From: Chloroflexota bacterium
GTDB taxonomy: Bacteria; Chloroflexota; Anaerolineae; Anaerolineales; Villigracilaceae
Assembly (NCBI GenBank): GCA_029782225.1
Contig: JAKOVF010000429.1
Coordinates: 1 to 56,964, forward strand
Direction: 5' to 3'
Length of the DNA: 56,964 bases
Notes under the pieces: model-generated
What the model was told of the DNA's origin: nothing
Database searches by the model: none
What the model saw: the letters and a program-made list of their open reading frames with translations, nothing else
Program-made: the position numbers and the translations under genes
Shown: piece after piece, positions 6,962 to 15,359 of the stretch
Layout of the letters: each line of letters starts with the position of its first letter
Numbering within the stretch: the first letter of the stretch is position 1

Positions 6962-9900
6962 CTAAAGCTTCGGGAACCGACTCACCACCTTCGCCGGTGT
7001 CGCAGGCTTATCCACTGCCCCGCCCTGGTGAATACCGATCGGCGTGCCTTCCTTTGCATAAGCCAAATCCAGATACGCCTGACCCGTCAGGAAGCGCTCG
7101 GCATCCACGGCGCAGGAGGTGACCCAGCCGATGCGCTCGCCGCTGGCGTTGACCACCGGGTCGCCGTTGTGCGCCATGCGGACACGCTGCTCGTCGAAGC
7201 GGAAGCGCACCACCACGCCCTTGCGTTCCTTCTCGCGTGCAAGGTAGGCTTCGCGCCCGATGAACCACGGCTTATACGGCTTGACGTAGGAACCGAATCC
7301 GCCGTGCGCCACGCCCAGGTCGCGCTCACCGAACTTGCCGGAGCCGAGTCCCATTTCGTGACCGTAGAGCGGCAGGCCCGCTTCAGTGCGCAGGGAGTCG
7401 CGTGCACCCAAACCGATCATCTTGACGCCGAATGGCTCTCCCGCTTTCATCACCGCGTTCCAGAAGTCCACAGCACGCTCGGGATGGACAAACAACTCAA
7501 AGGCCATCTTTTCGCCGGTGTAACCCGTGCGAGAAACAATTAAGTCAAAGCCTCCAACGACCGCATCACACAACTCAGTCCTCTTCAACTTCATAATGCG
7601 CACACGCGTCGCATCGTCCACGCCCATCGCCAGCAGGATCTCGCGGCTCTTTGGTCCCTGAAGGGCGATGTCAATTCTCATATCGGAACCAGACTTCGGG
7701 TCTCGCAGGTTGCGGATCTCGGCGTTGTATCCATAGGCCCGCGCCCACGGCCGCGCGTTGTCGATCTTGACCTTGCCATCGCGCACCGACTCGAACCAGG
7801 TGCGGTCCTTGTCATCGTTGGAGGCGTTCACCACTACGAGATACTTGTCCCAGCCGCGGCGATAGATGAGCGTATCGTCGATCACGTCCGCGTCGGGCGT
7901 CAGGAACTGACTGTAGAGGCTCTCGCCGGGCAGCAGTCCGCCGCAATCGTTGGCACAGATCGTATCGAGGAACGATGCCGCGTCCGCGCCGCGCACTTCA
8001 TACACGCCCATGTGCGAGACGTCGAACAGGCCCGCCGCCTGACGAGTGGCAAGATGTTCCTCCACAACGGAGGAATACCAGACGGGCATTTCCCACCCCG
8101 CAAATGGGATGACCTTGGCGCCGCTGGATTTGTGAGTCTCGAACAGCCTGGTGCGCCGGAGGACTTCTTCAGGTTCGACCCACACGAACGGCGGTTTCTC
8201 CGTCGCTTCTGGCTTGACCATTGGCTGGGCGCCAATAAACCAGGGTTTTACCTCGCCTTTGGGCGCGACGTGTTGCGCCCCTACCTTCTTATTTGAATCC
8301 GTCACAACGAACGGCCCGGGCAATCTTTTTGCGTCGAAATCCTTTTCGCAATTGAGATCGAACGACATATATCCATCGGAAAGGTCGCGCAGCCAGGTCG
8401 CAACAATGCCAGGTGCTTCCGAAGGTTCAACGGCCTTGATGCCAACAGACACCTGAGCCTTCCCTGATTTAGGCACTTTCAATTGATACACGTTTGCATC
8501 GACTTTTGTGATCACCGCCTTGAAAATACCCCTTGGCGTGGCGATGGATGTCGCTTGCGATTGGCCTTTCTTCAACGCCGCGACATCGGATGAAACTGCG
8601 TAATCCAGCACCTGACGAACGCGCCTGCCGCTCAGTTCGAACACACCGCTTGTGGATTTATCATCCACGAAATAATAATGGGGATAGCCATGCTCTTTGA
8701 ACTTAAAGTCAATGCCCGCTTTTTCCGCCAGCTTGCGGACGCGCAGCCGGGCATTGTTTAAGGTATCAAAGTCCACTTTGGCGCGGCGGACGCGTCCCTT
8801 GTGAGGCGTATCCACGGCGTGAGGTGCGCAGGCAAGGAGCACATCCGCCATGATATTGGTGAGGTCGCGCGTCATCTTCTCGTTGAAGCCGCGCTGTGTG
8901 ATCCACGGCGTTCCAAGGCGAATGCCGGAAGGATCAGCCGAATTCTTATCACCGGGGATCGTGTTGCGATTGACAACAATCCCGACCAGGTCCAAAATGC
9001 GCGCAGCCTGATCGCCTGTCAGTGAAACGCCATCGGGCGATTTGACCGTAGTCACATCCACGTTCACGAGGTGGCAGTCCGTGCCGCCAAACGGGACACG
9101 CAGTCCGCGCTTGGTGAATTGGTCCGCCATGGCCTGAGCGTTCTTGATGGTTTGTGCCTGGAGTTGCTTGAACTGCTTGGTCTGGGCCAGCTTGAAGGTC
9201 AGAGAGAGAGCCGCAAACACGTGGACGTGAGGTCCGCCCTGTTCGCCGGGGAAGACGGCTTTGTCAAGTTTCTTGGCGATGGCCGCATCGGTGGTCAGCA
9301 GGACCGCGCCGCGCGGGCCATCGAGACTCTTGTGCGTGGTTGACATTACGACATGAGCGATGCCAATCGGAGAAGGCACCACGCCCGCTGCCACCAGGCC
9401 GCCAATGTGCGAAATATCTGCCAGGAAGTATGCACCAACTTCATCTGCAATTGCGCGGAACTTCTTCCAATCGGGAACCCATGAATAGGATGAATAACCG
9501 GCGATGATGAGTTTCGGCTTTGTCTCTAATGCCAGTTCACGGATCTTTGCATAATCGAGCTTCTCGTTCTCGTCCACCGTGTAATGCACAGCCTTGAACC
9601 ATTTGCCCGAGCGGTTGACCGACGAACCATGCGAAAGATGCCCGCCATGCAGGAGGTTGAGTCCCATGATGGTCTCGCCAAGGGGGATCAAGGCCTGATA
9701 AACGGCGTTGTTAGCCGGCGCGCCCGAAAGCGCCTGCACGTTGACGAAGATCTGGTCCGCGGTGTATCCGTTGGCGGCGAAGGCTTCGGCCGCGCGGCGT
9801 CGGGCCAGCGACTCCACCACATCTGCATATTCGACGCCCTTGTAGTAGCGTGGGTCGCCATTGCGGCGATAATCAGCAAGTCGCGCCGGGTAATCGAGGA

Positions 9901-10120
9901 TCTCTTCTTCGGTCATCCAACGCGACTCTTCGTCGGGGTAGCCTTCGGCGTAAATGTTCTGGAAGGCTGAAGCCAGCGCCTCACGCACCGCCATCGGCGC
10001 AGTGGATTCGCTGGGGATCAGAATCAACTTACGGGCCTGCCGCTCCGCCTCCAGTTGGGTCAGATCGTAAACGTCTGGATCGAGTTTGGCGAGGTTCCCG
10101 CGGAATAGAAAATCGGACAT
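6962..10120 (-). CDS. fused serine hydroxymethyltransferase - aminomethyltransferase (GlyA-GcvT)
   Basis: One 1052-residue frame joins two one-carbon enzymes. The N-terminal half (to about 500) is SHMT: LILIPSESTAP, the LHGGHLSHGS segment and the PLP lysine motif STTHKSLDGPRG. A linker of roughly 180 residues of uncertain fold follows. From about residue 690 it is GcvT, the T-protein of the glycine cleavage system: FAGWEMPVWYSS, FDVSHMGVYEVRG, VSRTGYTGEKMAFELF and LGARDSLRTEAGLPLYGHEM. SHMT interconverts serine and glycine with tetrahydrofolate and 5,10-methylene-THF; GcvT moves the glycine-derived methylene to THF, so fusion could channel the folate. ATG at 10120 is chosen over an upstream in-frame codon because AGGAG sits 7 nt before it. 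gcvH and gcvP are not adjacent. Confidence 0.92.
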   Translation of the reverse strand: MSDFLFRGNLAKLDPDVYDLTQLEAERQARKLILIPSESTAPMAVREALASAFQNIYAEGYPDEESRWMTEEEILDYPARLADYRRNGDPRYYKGVEYADVVESLARRRAAEAFAANGYTADQIFVNVQALSGAPANNAVYQALIPLGETIMGLNLLHGGHLSHGSSVNRSGKWFKAVHYTVDENEKLDYAKIRELALETKPKLIIAGYSSYSWVPDWKKFRAIADEVGAYFLADISHIGGLVAAGVVPSPIGIAHVVMSTTHKSLDGPRGAVLLTTDAAIAKKLDKAVFPGEQGGPHVHVFAALSLTFKLAQTKQFKQLQAQTIKNAQAMADQFTKRGLRVPFGGTDCHLVNVDVTTVKSPDGVSLTGDQAARILDLVGIVVNRNTIPGDKNSADPSGIRLGTPWITQRGFNEKMTRDLTNIMADVLLACAPHAVDTPHKGRVRRAKVDFDTLNNARLRVRKLAEKAGIDFKFKEHGYPHYYFVDDKSTSGVFELSGRRVRQVLDYAVSSDVAALKKGQSQATSIATPRGIFKAVITKVDANVYQLKVPKSGKAQVSVGIKAVEPSEAPGIVATWLRDLSDGYMSFDLNCEKDFDAKRLPGPFVVTDSNKKVGAQHVAPKGEVKPWFIGAQPMVKPEATEKPPFVWVEPEEVLRRTRLFETHKSSGAKVIPFAGWEMPVWYSSVVEEHLATRQAAGLFDVSHMGVYEVRGADAASFLDTICANDCGGLLPGESLYSQFLTPDADVIDDTLIYRRGWDKYLVVVNASNDDKDRTWFESVRDGKVKIDNARPWARAYGYNAEIRNLRDPKSGSDMRIDIALQGPKSREILLAMGVDDATRVRIMKLKRTELCDAVVGGFDLIVSRTGYTGEKMAFELFVHPERAVDFWNAVMKAGEPFGVKMIGLGARDSLRTEAGLPLYGHEMGLGSGKFGERDLGVAHGGFGSYVKPYKPWFIGREAYLAREKERKGVVVRFRFDEQRVRMAHNGDPVVNASGERIGWVTSCAVDAERFLTGQAYLDLAYAKEGTPIGIHQGGAVDKPATPAKVVSRFPKL

Positions 10121-10231
10121 GTTTTGTCTCCTAGTCAAGTAGTCTAGCAGTCAGTTTGTCAATTTGTCAGACCAATCGAATTGTAGGACGGGAGGGAGGG
10201 ATGGTCAAGTGAAAAATAACACATTAAACCC

Positions 10232-10259
10232 AAAAGAGAAGACTTGCGCCTTCTCTTTT
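10232..10259. terminator. bidirectional-looking hairpin
   Basis: A 10-bp stem (AAAAGAGAAG / CTTCTCTTTT) with an 8-nt loop. On the minus strand it lies 55 nt past the SRPBCC gene stop, and the stem itself ends in a U-run in both directions. Confidence 0.65.
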
Positions 10260-10313
10260 CCTTGTGCTGCGAGAGCCAACTCACCGTTTACAGATGGGTG
10301 CTCATCAGAGCGA

Positions 10314-10742
10314 TCACCTCTCCAAGATGCCCTTCAACTTTACGAAGTCTGACTCTTGCTCTTTCCTAATCGAGCCCGATATCAAAGGCTCGAGCAGCCG
10401 CATCAGCCCACTCGTTTCGAGGGCAAATTTATACTTCAGTCGGGTTCCACCCTGTTCTGGATTGAGCAGATAGCTGACACTGGCCTGCGGCTTGGTTGTG
10501 GTCTTCGTTTCCAGGCGCTTGTTCGGTTCGAAAGCAGTGATCTCTCCCTGGATTTCTGACTCTCTGCGGCCCAGGCGTCGAACTTCACGGAAGCGGGCAC
10601 CGACGCGTAACGGCCCTTGGGTCGTGAGCTCATTCTTGATAAGATTGGACTGCCAGCTTGAGAGTTTGCTGGTATCCGCCAGGAAGGCAAAGACCTGTTC
10701 CACTGGCAGGTTAAGATGAATGGACACTTCATGCTTAATCAT
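10314..10742 (-). CDS. SRPBCC (polyketide cyclase/START-like) family protein
   Basis: This 142-residue protein opens with the family's typical strand-helix MIKHEVSIHLNLPVEQVFAFLADTSKL, followed by the W residue and a long series of beta strands (RFREVRRLGRRESEIQGEIT, LETKTTTKP) and a C-terminal helix. SRPBCC proteins form a hydrophobic ligand cavity; the ligand is unknown. AGGAGATAACT precedes the ATG. It is transcribed divergently from a TetR regulator across an AT-rich palindrome, so it is probably that regulator's target. Confidence 0.8.
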   Translation of the reverse strand: MIKHEVSIHLNLPVEQVFAFLADTSKLSSWQSNLIKNELTTQGPLRVGARFREVRRLGRRESEIQGEITAFEPNKRLETKTTTKPQASVSYLLNPEQGGTRLKYKFALETSGLMRLLEPLISGSIRKEQESDFVKLKGILER

Positions 10743-10756
10743 AGTTATCTCCTATT

Positions 10757-10781
10757 TTAAATATAATATACTTATATTTAA
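10757..10781. promoter_or_regulatory. 25-bp palindrome between SRPBCC and TetR genes (putative TetR operator)
   Basis: Perfect 10-nt arms (TTAAATATAA / TTATATTTAA) are separated by a 5-nt centre in a roughly 80-bp, very AT-rich divergent promoter region. A TATAAT hexamer for the plus-strand gene is at 10793-10798. Position and symmetry suit autoregulation by the adjacent TetR protein. Confidence 0.5.
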
Positions 10782-10822
10782 TATGAATATGTTATAATTA
10801 AATTTAGGATTTGTCAAGGGTT

Positions 10823-11473
10823 ATGAGCAAACAAAGATCTTCGAAGCGTGAATACAATTCCAGCGGCAGGCAGGCCCAAGCCAAAGAGACGCGCCGCCGC
10901 ATCCTTGAAGCCGCGCGTAAGTTGTTTGTAGAACGTGGCTATGCGGGTGCGACTGCCGAGGCCATTGCAGCTGAAGCGGGTGTCGCCGCGCAAACCATCT
11001 ACGCCAATTTTAAGAACAAGAAAAAAATCCTTGTGAGCTTGATAAACGTCTCACCCACCACGGGGGTCGACGACTCTACACCCCTGGATGAACAGCCCCG
11101 CGTACAGGCGGTCGCGCAGGAACGTGATCAGCGCCGGCAACTGGAGATGTTCGCTCAAGTAGTAGCCGATAACCTGGAGCAGGTGGCTGAAGTCTTCGAG
11201 ATCATGGTGGATGCTGCCCGGATCGAGCCTGACCTGGATCGAATCATCCAGAAGCTCAACCGCCAACGCCTGGAACACATGACCCTTGCTGTTCAAGACA
11301 TTGCCGCTAACGGGCCATTCCGGGAAAAAGTCGATAAAGAGTACGCCACCGATATCGTTTGGACCCTGACCAGCGGTGAAGTTTTCCTCCTCTTAACGCG
11401 AGGCCGCGGCTGGTCAAAAGAAAAATATGCACAGTGGCTGGCGGACACATTGACAAAGGTCTTATTGCGCTGA
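10823..11473 (+). CDS. TetR/AcrR family transcriptional regulator
   Basis: This 216-residue protein has an N-terminal TetR helix-turn-helix (KETRRRILEAARKLFVERGY, then GATAEAIAAEAGVAAQTIYANFKNK split across helices 2-3, about residues 20-65) and a helical ligand-binding C-terminal domain. The ATG at 10823 is preceded by AAGGG. TetR proteins usually repress a neighbouring divergent gene until a small ligand binds. The divergent SRPBCC gene and the palindrome between them fit that arrangement. Confidence 0.9.
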   Translation: MSKQRSSKREYNSSGRQAQAKETRRRILEAARKLFVERGYAGATAEAIAAEAGVAAQTIYANFKNKKKILVSLINVSPTTGVDDSTPLDEQPRVQAVAQERDQRRQLEMFAQVVADNLEQVAEVFEIMVDAARIEPDLDRIIQKLNRQRLEHMTLAVQDIAANGPFREKVDKEYATDIVWTLTSGEVFLLLTRGRGWSKEKYAQWLADTLTKVLLR

Positions 11474-11529
11474 GAGAAAGGATCTAATTCCGTCTTGAAA
11501 TCGCTAGCCAAAATCAGTACACTAGTTTC

Positions 11530-12783
11530 ATGACCACCCTTTCCAAAACCGGCCAACTCAAGGATCTCGAAGGGCGTGAAAAATCGCTTCGGCGTCTCGT
11601 GGAACTGAGCGTCACGCTCAATTCCACGCTTGACCCGGATGACCTGCTGCAGCTCATCACTGCCACCGCGACAGAGTTGCTGGACTGCGAGGCTGCATCC
11701 ATCCTGCTGTACGACGAGAAAAAGCCGCGCCTGTACTTCGCTGCCGCCACAGGCTCCGACCCGGCCAAGCTGGCTGAGATCCCTGTGCCGATCGACAGCA
11801 GTCTTGCGGGGACAATCTTTCGCACGAATGAGCCCCTTATCCTGAATAACGTCGAACAGGACCCGCGCCATTATCAGCTTGTTTCAGATCATGTTCAGGT
11901 CAAAATCAAAACGCTGCTAGGCGTACCGATGATGATCAAGGATCGCACCGTGGGCGTGCTGGAAGCAGTCAACAAGCGCGGCAGCGGTTTTACCGACAGC
12001 GACGCGATCATTCTTTCGGTTACGGCCTCGCACGCGGCCATTGCCATCAACAACGCACGCCTGTTCTGGAAGACACAGCAGGCCCTGAAGAAGGTACAGG
12101 AAACCGACCAGGTCAAGAGCCGCTTCCTGACACTGGCCTCCCACGAACTGCGCACCCCGCTTGGGATCATTCTTGGATATGCAACCTTCCTGCAGCAGGA
12201 CGCAAAAGGCCAGCTTTCCGACCACGCCAATCACGTGCTCAACGCGGCAACACAAATGAAGTCCATCCTGGATCAGATGAACAACCTGACCCTGCTCCAG
12301 ACCGACGAGATGGAGATAACGCCGACCCGCATTCCCATTCAGGATGTGCTGGGTTTTGCGCTGGATGAGGTCAAATACTCCGCTTCGCGCCGGGACCTTC
12401 AACTGGTCTATGCGTTTCAAGAGGATCCCATCTTTGTGAACGTGGACCCCGAAAAGACAACCCTGGCGTTCGTCAACCTTCTCAACAATGCCATCCGCTT
12501 TTCCCCTGAAGGGAGCGAAATTGTGATTGGCGCGGCCGACCAGGGAGAAAGTGTCATGGCCTGGGTGCAGGATAAAGGGATCGGCATTGCCGTCGACAAA
12601 CTACAAAAGATCTTCGAAGAGTTCTATCAGGTCGAGCCGCCGGATACACGTCACTATGGCGGACTTGGGATTGGTCTTACGATCGCCAGGGGACTGATCG
12701 AAGCACAGAGCGGAAAAATCTGGGCCGAGTCCGAGGGGTTAGGTCAAGGTTCAACATTCAAGGTCGTTCTGCCTAAAGCATAG
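11530..12783 (+). CDS. GAF-domain sensor histidine kinase (soluble)
   Basis: This 417-residue cytoplasmic kinase has no transmembrane segment. A GAF domain (about 22-178) is followed by HisKA with the phospho-acceptor motif ASHELRTPLG (His205) and HATPase_c with N box (NLLNNAIRF), G1 (DKGIGI), F box and G2 (GGLGIGLTIARG). GAF domains bind cyclic nucleotides, tetrapyrroles or redox cofactors; the ligand is not evident. No response regulator is adjacent, so its partner lies elsewhere. The start has no clear Shine-Dalgarno. It lies 56 bp after the TetR gene on the same strand. Confidence 0.9.
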   Translation: MTTLSKTGQLKDLEGREKSLRRLVELSVTLNSTLDPDDLLQLITATATELLDCEAASILLYDEKKPRLYFAAATGSDPAKLAEIPVPIDSSLAGTIFRTNEPLILNNVEQDPRHYQLVSDHVQVKIKTLLGVPMMIKDRTVGVLEAVNKRGSGFTDSDAIILSVTASHAAIAINNARLFWKTQQALKKVQETDQVKSRFLTLASHELRTPLGIILGYATFLQQDAKGQLSDHANHVLNAATQMKSILDQMNNLTLLQTDEMEITPTRIPIQDVLGFALDEVKYSASRRDLQLVYAFQEDPIFVNVDPEKTTLAFVNLLNNAIRFSPEGSEIVIGAADQGESVMAWVQDKGIGIAVDKLQKIFEEFYQVEPPDTRHYGGLGIGLTIARGLIEAQSGKIWAESEGLGQGSTFKVVLPKA

Positions 12784-12788
12784 AAAAC

Positions 12789-12819
12789 AAAACTGACAGG
12801 CGTTTGGCCTGTCAGTTTT
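12789..12819 (+). terminator. rho-independent terminator of the GAF kinase gene
   Basis: A 13-bp stem (AAAACTGACAGGC / GCCTGTCAGTTTT) with a 5-nt loop, starting 6 nt after the stop and ending in a T-run. Confidence 0.88.
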
Positions 12820-12834
12820 TACCGAAGAAAAAAG

Positions 12835-12908
12835 AGTGGCTTGTTTCCAGGACGCTGGAAGCAAGCCACTGTGTATTCCCGCAGAAGAGGGTAATCGCTT
12901 ACCCTCTT
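12835..12908. repeat. two consecutive strong hairpins
   Basis: Hairpin 1 (12835-12870) pairs AGTGGCTTG with CAAGCCACT and, after one mismatch, TTCCAG with CTGGAA around a 4-nt loop. Hairpin 2 (12885-12908) pairs AAGAGGGTAA with TTACCCTCTT around TCGC. Hairpin 1 has an A-run on its left, so it could terminate minus-strand transcription. Both could belong to one structured RNA or be a small inverted-repeat element. Confidence 0.5.
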
Positions 12909-12939
12909 GGTTGGTGCGGTCATTGCGAGAGCGCGGGCT

Positions 12940-13062
12940 GTGATGAGGCTGTAATGTGCTGTGATGGGCTGCGATGTGCGGTGATGAAGCTGCGATGTGC
13001 TGTCATGAAGCTGTGGTGTACTGTGATGGGCGGCGATGTACTGTAATGAGTCTACGATGTCT
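12940..13062. repeat. minisatellite, six imperfect 20-21-bp tandem copies
   Basis: Consensus is near GTGATGRRGCTGCGATGTGCT. Units start at 12940, 12961, 12981, 13002, 13023 and 13043. Similarity between copies is clear, though each differs at several positions. No spacers are present, so it is not a CRISPR array, and no coding frame is conserved through it. Confidence 0.75.
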
Positions 13063-13310
13063 AGCGATGAACTTATAAGACGCCCTCGCAATGATGTGCA
13101 AATTATGACTCGGATATGTTATTTTGAGCCTTTAGAAAGAGCTTACAACTTGAAAAAGTCAACAAAAATGCAAGGTGATTCTTTGCACATAATTTGATGG
13201 ATGCAACGGATACACCTAAGACTATGTGCCATTTGAAACGCTTGGAGTTCGCTCTTCCCAGCAGTACGAACTGTACCGTGTGCCGCGCTTGTAGTTAATT
13301 ATCAGACAAA

Positions 13311-13334
13311 AGGACTGTCGCGAATGACAGTCCT
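13311..13334 (-). terminator. terminator of the MacAB-like operon
   Basis: A 9-bp stem (AGGACTGTC / GACAGTCCT) with a 6-nt loop is followed on the minus strand by TTTTGTC. It starts 9 nt past the lipoprotein stop codon. Confidence 0.8.
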
Positions 13335-13342
13335 CGATCAGT

Positions 13343-14014
13343 TTATGAACTCGCTTTTGTCTGAAGCAGCTTGATGAGTGCATCCATCAAGCCGGATGGA
13401 ATTCGATTGAAGCCGCCACCTCCCTGTGCTCGGCGCGCCTGCGCAGTAGCGATCTGGCCAGGTGTCAGGTTCTGGCCATTACCAAAGCTCTGACCGCCCC
13501 CCTGCCCACCTCCCGGGCCTCCGCCTCCTTGAAAACCACCGGGTGGGAAGTTGCCCTGCCCCTGCCCGCGCGGCTGAGGGGTACCGGATGCATTTGCAGG
13601 CCTGAACGATATACCCAAATCCTGCATGGTTTTGAAGAGATCCTGCCGGGTCAACTTCATATCTGTAATGGCTTTCATTTGGTCAGGGGTCATCGTGTCC
13701 TGGATCTGGGTAACGACCGCATCCACTTCCTGTTGAGCCGCATTGTCGCTGCTGCTCAAGTCTTTATATACCTGCCAGAGCGGAAGGAGATCCGCGGCCT
13801 GAGTCTTGGTAACAGCATTATTCGTGTTTTCGAGTTTGAATGTGCCTATCAGGATTTGGTCCTGCACGGGCAATGGTTGGTTGCTGAATTGATTATTTGA
13901 TTGATTGTTTGAATTGCCATTAGGGACAGACCCGGTCGGGGTCCCGCCCGAAGCGCCGCAGGCGGTCAGAATCATCGTAAGCATAATCAACAACGGAAGA
14001 ACTATCTTTTTCAT
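13343..14014 (-). CDS. Gly/Gln/Asn-rich lipoprotein associated with a MacAB-like exporter
   Basis: This 223-residue protein has a lipoprotein signal peptide (LTMILTAC, Cys19), an Asn/Gln/Ser-rich linker, a helical middle section (about 60-135, DNAAQQEVDAVVTQIQDTM and DQMKAITDMKLT) and a low-complexity Gly/Gln/Pro-rich C-terminal part. I know of no catalytic motif. It is the last gene of the adaptor-ATPase-permease operon and may be a surface accessory or stress-sensing component of the exporter; that is inference from position only. The helical middle loosely resembles Spy/CpxP-like repeats. Confidence 0.7.
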   Translation of the reverse strand: MKKIVLPLLIMLTMILTACGASGGTPTGSVPNGNSNNQSNNQFSNQPLPVQDQILIGTFKLENTNNAVTKTQAADLLPLWQVYKDLSSSDNAAQQEVDAVVTQIQDTMTPDQMKAITDMKLTRQDLFKTMQDLGISFRPANASGTPQPRGQGQGNFPPGGFQGGGGPGGGQGGGQSFGNGQNLTPGQIATAQARRAQGGGGFNRIPSGLMDALIKLLQTKASS

Positions 14015-14129
14015 TCTATTCCTTTATACTTCGCGCTGAGCGCGGTCGAGGCGCGGGTTGATTGAAAACTCATTTTTTCCAAGTGACACATCCTTCGACT
14101 ACGCCGCTGTCGCGGCTCAGGACGGAGGT

Positions 14130-15359
14130 CTACTCATAACGCAAGGCATCAATCGGGTCCAGCTGCGCGGCCTGGTTCGCGGGGTAGTATCCAAAAAAAG
14201 CACCGACAAGCGCGGCGGATGAAAACGCGAGCAGGATGGAATTGGCCGCCACAACAGTCCGCATGCCACTGGCCGCCCCAAAAATGTAAGCACCCGCGAC
14301 ACCGATGAAAACTCCAATCAACCCGCCGACAATGCTGAGCATGAGCGCCTCTGTCAGGAACTGCAAGCGGATATCGGCGGGCGTCGCGCCAACTGCCTGA
14401 CGGATACCGATCTCGCGCGTGCGTTCGGTGACGCTGACCAGCATGATGTTCATGATGCCGATGCCACCTACAATCAACGAGACGCCGGCCACCCACGCCA
14501 GTAAAGACCGGAATGCCGCAGTGGTCGATTCCTGCGCAGTGATAATGTCCTGTTGCGTGGTGACCGTGAAGTCGGCGGTCTCGAGCGTGACTTTGTGACG
14601 CTTCACCAGAAGAAGTTGAACCTGTGCGATGACGTCGGCCATTTTTGCTTTGGGATCCACTTCGACGTAGATCAGGTTCACGCGGTCCCCGCGGAAACGG
14701 GCAAATTGGGATGGTGTGAACTTCTGGAACACGGTCGTAATGGGTGTATAAAGGCGGCCATCATAATCCGTGCCTCCCACGGTACCTTTTTTATCGAACA
14801 CTCCAATCACAATCAGTTTGGTCGTGCCCACTGTGACATATTGACCTATGGGATCGGATGTGCCAAAAAGCTCCTGGGCGAGGCTGTTTCCCAGCACTGC
14901 CACCTTCTGTTTCTGCTGCACATCCGCATCGTTCAAGTAGCGTCCGCTGGCAATTTTCATGTCCCGTACAGATGGAAAGCCGGGCGTCGTGCCCAGAATG
15001 GAAACATCGGTCAACGTGACATCGCCGTACTTTATGGTCTGGGAGGAGTTCTGCTCGACAACAACAGCCGTTACGCCGGAGACACCATTTTGAATGGCGG
15101 ACGCGTCTTCATAGATCAATCCTTCTGAACCTTCCTGCGGACCGGGCCCACCGCGCGTGAAGCTGCGCTGGACAAAGATTAAGTTCGAGCCAAGGCTTGT
15201 GATCCTCTCCTGGATGGTGGCTTCTGTGCCCGCGCTGATTGCAACCATGATGATGACCGCCGCCACACCAATAATGATCCCCAACATGGTCAGGAAGGAA
15301 CGGATCTTGTTTTTCAGAATCGCTTCCCAGGCGATGCGCATGGCTTCAGACGGTTTCAT
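14130..15359 (-). CDS. MacB-like ABC transporter permease (FtsX family)
   Basis: This 409-residue permease begins with [20 protein letters not shown] and a first transmembrane helix (TMLGIIIGVAAVIIMVAIS). A large extracytoplasmic MacB_PCD domain follows, then three C-terminal helices with the FtsX signature (IMNIMLVSVTERTREIGIRQ, about 305-325). Such permeases act mechanically with an adaptor to export peptides, macrolides or lipoproteins. It overlaps the ATPase gene by 14 bp, so translation is coupled. Confidence 0.93.
   Translation of the reverse strand: MKPSEAMRIAWEAILKNKIRSFLTMLGIIIGVAAVIIMVAISAGTEATIQERITSLGSNLIFVQRSFTRGGPGPQEGSEGLIYEDASAIQNGVSGVTAVVVEQNSSQTIKYGDVTLTDVSILGTTPGFPSVRDMKIASGRYLNDADVQQKQKVAVLGNSLAQELFGTSDPIGQYVTVGTTKLIVIGVFDKKGTVGGTDYDGRLYTPITTVFQKFTPSQFARFRGDRVNLIYVEVDPKAKMADVIAQVQLLLVKRHKVTLETADFTVTTQQDIITAQESTTAAFRSLLAWVAGVSLIVGGIGIMNIMLVSVTERTREIGIRQAVGATPADIRLQFLTEALMLSIVGGLIGVFIGVAGAYIFGAASGMRTVVAANSILLAFSSAALVGAFFGYYPANQAAQLDPIDALRYE

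Larger units (their letters stand above)
12784..13342. other. 559-bp structured non-coding region
   Basis: It holds, in order: the histidine-kinase terminator (12789-12819), a long nested hairpin (12835-12870), a second 10-bp hairpin (12885-12908), a minisatellite (12940-13062), about 240 bp without recognised content, and the terminator of the minus-strand lipoprotein gene (13311-13334). Confidence 0.6.

Noticed and set aside
10121..10313. glycine riboswitch upstream of the GlyA-GcvT gene
   Set aside because: No tandem aptamer pattern or expression platform was recognisable, and a terminator of the upstream gene occupies part of the space.
12940..13062. CRISPR array
   Set aside because: Units are contiguous 20-21-bp imperfect copies with no spacers and no cas genes nearby.
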